A stretch of DNA of 5,850 bases from Dehalococcoidales bacterium (GTDB lineage Bacteria; Chloroflexota; Dehalococcoidia; Dehalococcoidales; UBA3254). Shown here piece after piece: positions 1 through 5,724 of this stretch (position 1 is its first letter; each line of letters opens with the position of its first letter). The notes under the pieces were generated by a model. That model worked only from the letters and a program-made list of their open reading frames with translations, did not search any database and had not been told where the DNA came from. A program made the translations under genes and the position numbers. The DNA lies in assembly GCA_028718465.1 (NCBI GenBank), contig JAQULX010000200.1, forward strand, positions 1 through 5,850. The letters run 5' to 3'.

Positions 1-813
1 AGAAAAAATGCTCAATGATAATAATTCACTACGACGTATTATCCATAAGCCTATGATGAATATAATCATTACTAAAGAAGTTATAAAATGGGTAATTGTA
101 ACAGAAAATATTAAAGGCATTAATAAAAATAGATATCCAGAATGTATTAGTCCTTTAGTTTTAAAAGCCAAAATTAATATAGTTAGTAAAATTAGAAGCA
201 ATATCAAGGCGTAAGATTGAGCAGAATACTTATTTTCTGGATTCCAACTTGCTAGAATGGTAATCCAAGCCGCCGCTGCCCACCAATTCTGTTCCTTTTT
301 GTCAAAACTAATTGAGATAATCACATACAGTGATATTATCAGGATTATTTGGAATAGGAATGGTGTCAGAGCAGTTATCATAAGAGGGTTCAAGGATCCC
401 AAGATATTCTCCATGAAAGCCGTAAATATCATTGACCCAGGCCAATTTAAATATTGGTCTACGGCTACTGATATTTCATGTCTTTGCACTATGCTATCCG
501 CCATCCCGTAATAATCCAATGGTGGCCCTAAGTTTGGAATAGCACCGAAGCCAGAGATAATTACTGGAGTCAAGAATAAAATAATTATGAGCAATACTAT
601 TTGTATTCCTGTCAGCCAGAGGATTTTTTGAGGGATTAACCAGAGTATAGCAGATGATGCAAAAAGGAACGCTAATGAAATCCAAAAGGTAATAGGAAGG
701 GCCGTGATATACCCCATATCCTCAAAGGAAAAATGTATATTATATAAGCTAAATGAATAAAGGGAAGTAGCACAAATAGTAAAGAGTAATGATAATTTCG
801 TTTTATTTTGCAT
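1..813 (-). CDS. Polytopic membrane protein, GT-C/polymerase-like (3' end beyond the window)
   Basis: Reading the minus strand from the ATG at 813-811 gives 271 codons without a stop as far as the window edge, so this is the N-terminal part of a longer protein. That ATG is the first possible start after an in-frame TAA at 828-826. Its Shine-Dalgarno is weak. The protein is very hydrophobic, with about 7-9 membrane segments (roughly residues 5-20, 38-56, 66-88, 148-169, 177-191, 201-217, 224-258). Between the third and fourth segments is a polar loop, about 92-125, with LDYYGMADS (99-107) and YLNWPG (121-126). A loop carrying an acidic residue, followed by a Trp-Pro-Gly segment, is seen in GT-C-type glycosyltransferases and related polysaccharide polymerases. 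ITHFITS (240-246) resembles the 'H-x-x-T' motif of such membrane proteins. It lies 23 bp after the flippase gene on the same strand, so the two are probably co-transcribed. A role in building or polymerising a surface glycan is inferred. No exact family is recognised. Confidence 0.8.
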   Translation of the reverse strand, partial: MQNKTKLSLLFTICATSLYSFSLYNIHFSFEDMGYITALPITFWISLAFLFASSAILWLIPQKILWLTGIQIVLLIIILFLTPVIISGFGAIPNLGPPLDYYGMADSIVQRHEISVAVDQYLNWPGSMIFTAFMENILGSLNPLMITALTPFLFQIILIISLYVIISISFDKKEQNWWAAAAWITILASWNPENKYSAQSYALILLLILLTILILAFKTKGLIHSGYLFLLMPLIFSVTITHFITSLVMIIFIIGLWIIRRSELLSLSIFS

Positions 814-836
814 TACTAACCATTCTTAATTATCGC

Positions 837-2180
837 TTATGATCTATTTCCTAAATTGCCAGGCCGTGTTTTCTTCCAAAATAACAAAGTCAGTTGTCTG
901 AATAATAATGTCCACCAGTGTTGTTTGCTCATTGCCCATAGAGCTATTAATAAATGACCAGCAAACCAGCCAATACTGACGCCAGGTAAGCCAATAATTG
1001 GCAATAATATAACACCTGTTATCAATGTAATAGTGGAAATAAAAGCTACTTTAATTACAAGTAATTTTAATTTATTTTGTACTCTTAATATACTGAAATA
1101 AACTTGGTTGACCGTTAATGGAAACAAAGTCAAGGCTATTATCTGGAGAAGTGTATACGAATTGGCCGCATAGTCTTTACCGAATATTATTAGCAGCTTA
1201 TCTCCGAATAAGATGATAATAGTAGCGACGGGAATAAGTATTAACATTACTAAGCATAAACTGCTGGTGGCTTTACGCTCTAATCCCTTATCATCATAAG
1301 AACCCTCTGCAAAAAGAGAAGTAGCTATTGATGAAGGAACAGTAGCAATTGTAATTCCGATTGTCCATGCAATATAAAAATAAGCATTGGCTTCCGCTCC
1401 TTTAATGTTTAATATTAAAAGCGGAAAGATCCAAGTTGGTAAAGACCATAACAGTAGGCTAATGTTATTGTATATGGAAAACTTCACCATTTCAGTAATT
1501 TTATTCCAATATATTGAAGGGCGAGGAAGATACCCTTGCCGAACTTTTGGAAGAAAGATTATCAATGAAACAATAAGCGAGAAAACCAACATGATTCCCC
1601 ATGCATTTACAATACCGTAGTCATATAGTAATTTCGCGAGTATCACCGCAAGTATTAGTTTCCCAATATTGAAAATAATAGCTCTCAGAGTGACAAATCC
1701 GGTCCTACATTCTGCTACGAAGATATTATCAGTAATATTCGCCAAAGCTGTAGCTGCTGTAAAAAATACGAATAGAAAGAAGTAAACAATATTTTCTCGG
1801 AGAAACGCTAATTCATCTGACCATAAGTTAATCCCCAGAATAAAAATCACTGCTACGAAAATTGATGAAAATAATGTTATTGTCAGGCTTGAGTTGATCA
1901 TTTGGTCACCGAGGTTTCCAGAACGAGGAAGAAATCTCACCAGACCTGATCCCAAATTGGGGTGAGAGATAGCTCCTAACATTCCCAAAGCAGAAATAAT
2001 AGCAGAGGCTACTCCTACGTCTTGGGTAGAATACAAACGCGTTACGACAGCCCAAAAAGCGAACCCCAACAGAGCGCATAACCCGTTGGCGATTAGCAGA
2101 TAGCTGGCATTGCGGTAGAGAGAAATGTTCCAGAATCTTTTTAGTTTTGCAGGCATGAAAGGTAAATCTTCTATACGCAT
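837..2180 (-). CDS. Wzx/MATE-like polysaccharide (oligosaccharide) flippase
   Basis: This 447-residue membrane protein belongs to the Wzx-like branch of the MOP (multidrug/oligosaccharidyl-lipid/polysaccharide) exporter superfamily, which moves lipid-linked glycan units across the cytoplasmic membrane. About 12 membrane segments can be drawn (near 26-48, 55-74, 98-119, 130-150, 164-184, 190-211, 233-255, 265-287, 303-325, 343-362, 373-394, 397-416), and the length is normal for the family. Family-like features include RLYSTQDVGVASA (48-60) after the first segment, a short cytoplasmic N-terminus rich in Lys/Arg, and SLFAEGS (288-294). GKDYAANSYTLLQIIAL (334-350) also fits. The start at 2180 has AGGGA (2195-2191) 10 bp upstream, and no ATG, GTG or TTG lies between it and the upstream in-frame stop. 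ATG at codon 9 is an alternative. It is AT-rich, unlike the genes to the right. The next gene begins 23 bp after its TAA, suggesting an operon. The substrate cannot be read from the sequence. Confidence 0.93.
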   Translation of the reverse strand: MRIEDLPFMPAKLKRFWNISLYRNASYLLIANGLCALLGFAFWAVVTRLYSTQDVGVASAIISALGMLGAISHPNLGSGLVRFLPRSGNLGDQMINSSLTITLFSSIFVAVIFILGINLWSDELAFLRENIVYFFLFVFFTAATALANITDNIFVAECRTGFVTLRAIIFNIGKLILAVILAKLLYDYGIVNAWGIMLVFSLIVSLIIFLPKVRQGYLPRPSIYWNKITEMVKFSIYNNISLLLWSLPTWIFPLLILNIKGAEANAYFYIAWTIGITIATVPSSIATSLFAEGSYDDKGLERKATSSLCLVMLILIPVATIIILFGDKLLIIFGKDYAANSYTLLQIIALTLFPLTVNQVYFSILRVQNKLKLLVIKVAFISTITLITGVILLPIIGLPGVSIGWFAGHLLIALWAMSKQHWWTLLFRQLTLLFWKKTRPGNLGNRS

Positions 2181-2211
2181 ACCTGTATATTCCCTGGACG
2201 ATTTTAACCTA

Positions 2212-2240
2212 ACTTTAGCATTTAATATGGGATTTGGAAA
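2212..2240 (-). promoter_or_regulatory. Possible weak promoter of the flippase operon
   Basis: On the minus strand TTTCCA (2240-2235) and TAAAGT (2217-2212) are 17 bp apart, each matching 4 of 6 positions of the sigma-70 consensus. They lie about 30-60 bp before the flippase start. The site overlaps the broken end of the DUF1616-like remnant. Matches this weak are common in AT-rich DNA, so the call rests mainly on position. Confidence 0.22.
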
Positions 2241-2449
2241 GTGCTGCAGTACTTAATCCTTATAGCCCCTTACGGCGCAGAGCAGTCTGAAATTAGCCTC
2301 ACATTGGAGACCAGGAGCAGCGGACGTATGATGTCGCCTTTGTTTTCACTGAGCCTGGTGAAGGTAAGAAACTGGAGTTCAACCTTTATCGCGCAGATGA
2401 GACGGAGGTCTACCTGCGGACGTATCTTAAGGTCAGCGTTACCGAATAA
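2226..2449 (+). pseudogene. 3' remnant of a DUF1616-like gene, 5'-truncated and frameshifted
   Basis: From 2306 to the TAA at 2447-2449 one plus-strand frame reads like the C-terminal tail of a DUF1616 (predicted membrane/extracellular) protein: DQEQRTYDVAFVF, then EPGEGKKLEFNLYR, ADETEVYLRTYLKVSVTE. The pattern 'sensible polar strand, then gk-KLEF-LLY, then a y-L-l-v strand and stop' is how that domain usually ends. In this frame a TAG at 2294-2296 blocks upstream reading. The neighbouring frame supplies a good continuation, ending SEISLTLE at 2309. Restoring one base near 2310-2311 (GAGAC to GAGANC) joins them as LTLE-N-QEQRT. The upstream frame meets a TAA at 2223-2225, so no full-length gene exists. 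I see no start with a ribosome binding site. Either the gene was cut by arrival of the AT-rich block to its left and then decayed, or the frameshift is a sequencing error within a truncated gene. The family call is from memory of the domain's shape. Confidence 0.62.
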
Positions 2450-2453
2450 TACT

Positions 2454-2486
2454 TAAAAAGAGTCTTCGCCAGGCGGATTTATTTTT
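2454..2486 (+). terminator. Weak terminator-like element after the remnant
   Basis: Five bases after the remnant's stop codon there is an A-run, then an imperfect short stem (TTCG/CGGA around CCAGG, 2465-2477, including one G-U pair), then TTTATTTTT (2478-2486). The T-rich tract fits an intrinsic terminator for the old DUF1616-like gene. The stem is only 4 bp, so this is tentative. Confidence 0.25.
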
Positions 2487-2488
2487 CG

Positions 2489-2500
2489 TCTCTCGAGAGA
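2489..2500. repeat. 12-bp perfect palindrome TCTCTCGAGAGA
   Basis: TCTCTCGAGAGA is its own reverse complement over all 12 bases. It is centred about 40 bp upstream of the -35 box of the downstream operon, a position where a dimeric regulator could bind. It may equally be chance. No second copy was noticed in the window. Confidence 0.5.
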
Positions 2501-2503
2501 ATC

Positions 2504-2526
2504 AGGGGGAATTTCATAATCCCCCT
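2504..2526. repeat. Inverted repeat AGGGGGA-9 nt-TCCCCCT upstream of the promoter
   Basis: AGGGGGA (2504-2510) and TCCCCCT (2520-2526) are perfect 7-bp arms around the AT-rich loop ATTTCATAA. No T-run follows on either strand, so it is not a classic intrinsic terminator. Its right arm ends 7 bp before the -35 box at 2534, and CCCGGG (2528-2533) fills most of the gap. It could be an operator, or a hairpin that blocks read-through from the remnant. Confidence 0.55.
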
Positions 2527-2533
2527 CCCCGGG

Positions 2534-2562
2534 TTGACAAATGCTACTCCTGTTCGCATAAT
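2534..2562 (+). promoter_or_regulatory. Sigma-70-type promoter of the four-gene operon
   Basis: A perfect -35 hexamer TTGACA (2534-2539) is followed by a 17-bp spacer and CATAAT (2557-2562), five of six matches to the -10 consensus. Transcription would begin near 2569-2570, leaving a leader of only about 11-12 bases before the TTG start at 2581. The near-consensus boxes and ideal spacing make this the best regulatory signal in the window. Confidence 0.75.
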
Positions 2563-2580
2563 GAGGTCGAGGTTAGGGAG

Positions 2581-3315
2581 TTGAATAACCCGTATCGATT
2601 ATCCGGCATAGTCCTCGCTGTCGCAGGCGCCCTGACGGCCCCGGTATTCTACTTTATCGTGGGTTCTGTCCCGTTGACTGCTGTCTCCTTTTCCGCGGTC
2701 ATTACCGGCTTCACCTGCATCGTCCTGGCTAATGCCCGACCCTATATCTCTCCGGAAGCCTGTCAAACTCTTCTCAAGACCGGTATGGAAAACACCGCCG
2801 CTCTCCTGGAAGAGCTTGGCTTGCGTGCCAGAGCGGTCTATGTGCCTTCCGGCTGGCGCGGCGGGAGCGCCCAGGCGCTGGTCCCTTTGAACGGGAGCGG
2901 TGACCTCCATCGGTTTAAGGAGAAGCTGCCCGGTCGTTTGATTGTGCGCTGCGGGCCCGGCGATGACGATATGGCCATCGCCGTGACCACCGCCGGCAGC
3001 GTCAATCTGGACCTGCTGCCCCGGAAGCCCGGACCCTCCCCTGAGGAGATCGAGTCCGCCCTTGGCTACCTTTTGACCGGTGTCCTGGATATCGCCGGCG
3101 GGGTTTCCGTATATCTGGCGGATTCTCAGGTGAGAGTGGAGGTGAACGGCGCCCGCATGATGGAGGAGAATGTCTGGTATTACCGGTGCCTGGGCAGCCC
3201 GCTGGCTTCTATCGTTACCACCGTGGTCAGTGAGGCGCTGGATAAGCCCGTCCGCATCCTGGAGGAGACCGCCCGTAAGGGTAAAGTGAGCCTCCGCCTT
3301 GAGGTGCTCTCTTGA
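2581..3315 (+). CDS. Two-TM membrane protein with a soluble C-terminal domain, first gene of the operon
   Basis: The protein has 244 residues and no function that I recognise. Two hydrophobic segments (about 7-28 and 31-50) anchor it with a short loop between. Residues about 57-244 form a soluble alpha/beta region, probably cytoplasmic. The C-terminal part, RCLGSPLASIVTTVVSEALD (202-221) followed by KPVRILEET and a final beta strand, recalls the 'Cys-x-x-Gly ... v-v-x-E-T ... G ... f-v' ending of V4R-type hydrocarbon-binding domains. It has only the first cysteine (C203), so that likeness is a hint, not an assignment. The start is TTG at 2581, preceded by GAGGT (2569-2573) at 7 bp. The first membrane segment begins right after it, and the next in-frame starts would cut into that segment. 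The stop overlaps the next gene's start (TTGA). Base composition is GC-rich like the rest of the operon. Position at the head of a DUF4129/DUF4350 operon suggests a part in the same envelope system. Confidence 0.85.
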   Translation: MNNPYRLSGIVLAVAGALTAPVFYFIVGSVPLTAVSFSAVITGFTCIVLANARPYISPEACQTLLKTGMENTAALLEELGLRARAVYVPSGWRGGSAQALVPLNGSGDLHRFKEKLPGRLIVRCGPGDDDMAIAVTTAGSVNLDLLPRKPGPSPEEIESALGYLLTGVLDIAGGVSVYLADSQVRVEVNGARMMEENVWYYRCLGSPLASIVTTVVSEALDKPVRILEETARKGKVSLRLEVLS

Positions 3316-3563
3316 GGGTCTACAACCGGCTTGTTATCTCCCTGGTGCTGGCCTTTAGTTTGATTAATGTGGCGCTGGCGTGTTTCGGCCAGGAGGATAT
3401 CGGAATCTATTTTATCGCCAACGCCCTGGCTTATCTCATCATTACCCTGCTCTATATGCACCTGAATCCCCGGGCCAGGACCGGCCTCAATTCCCTCTCC
3501 GTGGTCGTCTTCGCCGGTTTCCTGGTCATCGTGGCCGTCAAAGTGATGGAAATACTGAGCTGA
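3312..3563 (+). CDS. Small three-TM membrane protein (83 aa), second gene of the operon
   Basis: Nearly the whole protein is membrane-embedded. Segments are at about 7-25, 30-51 and 60-79, with a short basic loop NPRARTG (52-58) between the second and third. No catalytic or metal-binding motif is visible and the family is not recognised. The TTG start overlaps the previous gene's TGA in a TTGA arrangement. GAGGT (3301-3305) lies 6 bp upstream, so translational coupling to the first gene is likely. The next gene begins 4 bp after the stop. The sandwiched position and the complete lack of soluble parts suggest a small accessory subunit that binds one of its membrane neighbours. An overlapping frame (3380-3571) reads as arginine/proline-rich, unstructured sequence and is a shadow. 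Confidence 0.82.
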   Translation: MRVYNRLVISLVLAFSLINVALACFGQEDIGIYFIANALAYLIITLLYMHLNPRARTGLNSLSVVVFAGFLVIVAVKVMEILS

Positions 3564-3567
3564 TAGA

Positions 3568-5724
3568 ATGACCAAACGTTTTGCTGTAGCTCTGATACTG
3601 GTGCTGGTCCTGCTCGTCCCCGCGGCGCAGCCGGCGCTGGCGCACAACCCCCGCCACGAGGACCCGGAGGCTTCTTCCCCGGTCTTCAGCGGGATAGACC
3701 TGCTCTGGTTTTATTCTTCATCACTCGATCTGGTCCTGGAGGGGGACGGCCCGGCGGCTGAAGCGCTGCTGGAGAAAATGCCTTTCCTGAATATCCCGCC
3801 GGACCTGGAAGGCCCCGCCGGAGATTTTTCTGCCTCCTGCGTTTCCCTGTCGCATTCTCTATCCGGGCTTTTCGCTCTCTGGGAACAGGAGCATGACCTT
3901 CTCCGCCAGTACCGTCTGGCCGAGGCCGTGCAGGTGAGGCGGCAGATCATCGACGATCTGACGGCGCTTCAGGCTGAAATGGAACGGTTGCAGGGGGTTG
4001 TGGATGCTTCCGGGGACTATCTTCAAATCGACCGGCTGGCGCCCGGGAATATTTTGGCCGGCGCCTTTTCCGAGGTCCAGGAGAAGGTCCTCCGGCTGCG
4101 TGAAACCGTGGATGTCATGTCCCTGCCGATGCTGGACCTGGAGACCGTCAGCGGGCTTTTGGACACGGCAGGCCCCGGTTTGAGGCAGGCCATCCTGGAT
4201 TCCGCGGCCCTTGAACAGATGGCTGAATTGCTGGGCATCACGGTGGAAGAGATGGTTGAGATGCTCGACCGGTCCCGTGCCGGCGAACTGTTCGACCGGC
4301 TGAGTGAGGTCGATCCTGAAGCGCTACAGGACTGGGTCCTTTCCGACTTTCCCTCCGTCTGGCAGCAGTTGTTTCAAACAGTGACGCTGACCCTTGAGGT
4401 ATCTCCCCGGACGGTTTTTGTGGGTGAGGAGGCGGGCTTCAGCGGGAGGCTGACCTCGGACACAGGGCCCCTGGGAGACCGTGAGGTGGAGATCCTGTTC
4501 GACCGGACACGGCATTTGAAAGTCCGTACTGATTCTTCCGGCTTTTACCAGGGACGCTTGCAGGTCCCTTTTCGGTATCAGGACGAAATGGAAGTCCAGG
4601 CTGTTTATTATCCGGCCGGGGGTGATGTGGGGACTTACCTGGGAACAACCAGTTCCCCTGCCCGACTGTCAATACAGTATTATGAGGCTGACCTGACCCT
4701 TCAGGTGACCGGCCCCGCTTATCCTGGCCGCAGTGCCGTCCTGACCGGAAGCTTCGACTACGGTGAGGCGCCGTCTTTGGAGCAGAGACCGGCCGAGCTG
4801 TACCTGGATGATAGACCTCTGGCCCGGTTTTCCGCCCGGCGGGACTTCAGGCAGGAGATCGAGCTTCCCCCGGAAATAATCCCCGGACGCTATAATATTG
4901 CCATGATGGTTCCGGCAGAGAGCCGATACGCTCCGCTGACAGCCGCTTGCTCTCTGGAGGTGTCCCTGGCCCCGTTGTCCCTGGACTTTAATGCTCCCCG
5001 GACGGCTTTCATTCCGGGGGAGATAGCCTTGAGCGGACGGGTCTTTTCCATGCTGGGACCGGCCAGTGGGGCGGTGGTCCGGGTGGAGGCGTCCGGCGAT
5101 TCGGTGTCCGGAGTCACGGATACCGACGGATTTTTTACAATACGGCTGAAAATGGGCACGGGACTGGACTTGCTGGGTTCCCAGCCCCTTACCTTGCAGG
5201 TGCAGCCGCAGGAATCCTGGAACGCACCCGCTGCCGCCGACCGGACCTTCTTTGCCGTAAATGTGGTGAATTGCGCCATTCTCCTGGTGGTGCTGGGATT
5301 TTTCGGCTTTTATTTGCCGTGGTGGTTTAGAAAATGGTCCGAGCTTCATGCCGCTCGGAAAGCGGCTCCGGCTCCGCCGCATCCGGCAGTCCCGGTCATA
5401 TCCCCCTCACTCCCTTCTTCCGATAAATCTGCTGCCGTTGAGGAGACGGCAGATTCGCCGGGTGCTGTCTTGAAATGGTACCTCCGGACTTTGCAACTGG
5501 TACAGCGGCTTACCCGGGCGGTGCTGCTGCCCCAGCAGACCCTGCGGGAATATTCCCGCGAAACCGGCCCGAAGATGGGGCCCCTGGGCCGCTATTTTGC
5601 CGAGTTTACTTTGCTCGTAGAGAGGTTCCTCTATTCAGCCCATAAGCCAGCCCCGGAGGAGATCGAGAAAGGCCGCAGGCTGGCGGAATCTATTGAAACG
5701 GAGGCCGGAAATGAGGACCTCTAG
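3568..5724 (+). CDS. Secreted, membrane-anchored protein with three Ig-like domains and a DUF4129-like tail
   Basis: This 718-residue protein begins with a clear signal peptide: KR, a Leu/Val core, then PALA with likely cleavage after A25. Residues about 26-270 are mostly helical, with a probable coiled coil near 104-148. Three beta domains follow, at about 272-371, 373-470 and 472-565, like Ig-fold or carboxypeptidase-regulatory-like modules. The first and third are clear duplicates: SPRTVFVGEEAGFSGRL against APRTAFIPGEIALSGRV, with TDSSGFYQGRL against TDTDGFFTIRL. One membrane helix (about 566-587) ends in WWFRKW. A Pro/Ala/Ser linker (592-630) leads to a cytoplasmic helical tail. That tail (about 632-712) carries LPQQTLREYSRE (654-665) and FTLLVERFLYSAHKPAPEEI (680-699), matching the 'p-x-x-T-x-x-E-y ... 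f-x-x-l-y-e-x-x-l-Y' pattern of DUF4129. Such proteins commonly sit beside MoxR ATPases, DUF58 proteins and transglutaminases. The start ATG at 3568 has only a weak ribosome binding site, so coupling to the gene 4 bp upstream is likely. The exact role is unknown. Confidence 0.88.
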   Translation: MTKRFAVALILVLVLLVPAAQPALAHNPRHEDPEASSPVFSGIDLLWFYSSSLDLVLEGDGPAAEALLEKMPFLNIPPDLEGPAGDFSASCVSLSHSLSGLFALWEQEHDLLRQYRLAEAVQVRRQIIDDLTALQAEMERLQGVVDASGDYLQIDRLAPGNILAGAFSEVQEKVLRLRETVDVMSLPMLDLETVSGLLDTAGPGLRQAILDSAALEQMAELLGITVEEMVEMLDRSRAGELFDRLSEVDPEALQDWVLSDFPSVWQQLFQTVTLTLEVSPRTVFVGEEAGFSGRLTSDTGPLGDREVEILFDRTRHLKVRTDSSGFYQGRLQVPFRYQDEMEVQAVYYPAGGDVGTYLGTTSSPARLSIQYYEADLTLQVTGPAYPGRSAVLTGSFDYGEAPSLEQRPAELYLDDRPLARFSARRDFRQEIELPPEIIPGRYNIAMMVPAESRYAPLTAACSLEVSLAPLSLDFNAPRTAFIPGEIALSGRVFSMLGPASGAVVRVEASGDSVSGVTDTDGFFTIRLKMGTGLDLLGSQPLTLQVQPQESWNAPAAADRTFFAVNVVNCAILLVVLGFFGFYLPWWFRKWSELHAARKAAPAPPHPAVPVISPSLPSSDKSAAVEETADSPGAVLKWYLRTLQLVQRLTRAVLLPQQTLREYSRETGPKMGPLGRYFAEFTLLVERFLYSAHKPAPEEIEKGRRLAESIETEAGNEDL

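Noticed and set aside
8..511. Two short plus-strand open frames (8-214 and 257-511)
   Set aside because: They are antisense to the continuous minus-strand membrane-protein frame covering 1-813, which is far longer and has clear membrane segments.
494..685. 63-codon minus-strand open frame
   Set aside because: It is out of frame with the 271-codon reading on the same strand and has no recognisable features.
2241..2456. 71-codon plus-strand open frame taken as a whole gene
   Set aside because: Only its first part (to about 2309) looks meaningful, as the upstream piece of the frameshifted remnant. After that its composition becomes random while the adjacent frame reads as a proper protein tail.
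2504..2526. G5/C5 hairpin as an intrinsic terminator
   Set aside because: There is no T-run after the stem on either strand, and the promoter's -35 box follows 7 bp later. Kept as an inverted repeat of unknown role.
2200..2580. Insertion sequence or att site at the composition boundary
   Set aside because: No transposase reading, terminal inverted repeats, target duplication or tRNA sequence could be found there.
3180..3647. 155-codon minus-strand open frame across the first three operon genes
   Set aside because: It crosses two gene junctions, has low-complexity charged sequence and lacks a ribosome binding site. The plus-strand genes explain the region.
4669..5382. 237-codon minus-strand open frame opposite the 718-aa gene
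   Set aside because: Its product is Arg/Gly/Pro/Gln-rich with no plausible domain, as expected of the antisense of GC-rich coding DNA. The plus-strand reading has a signal peptide, repeats and a TM helix.
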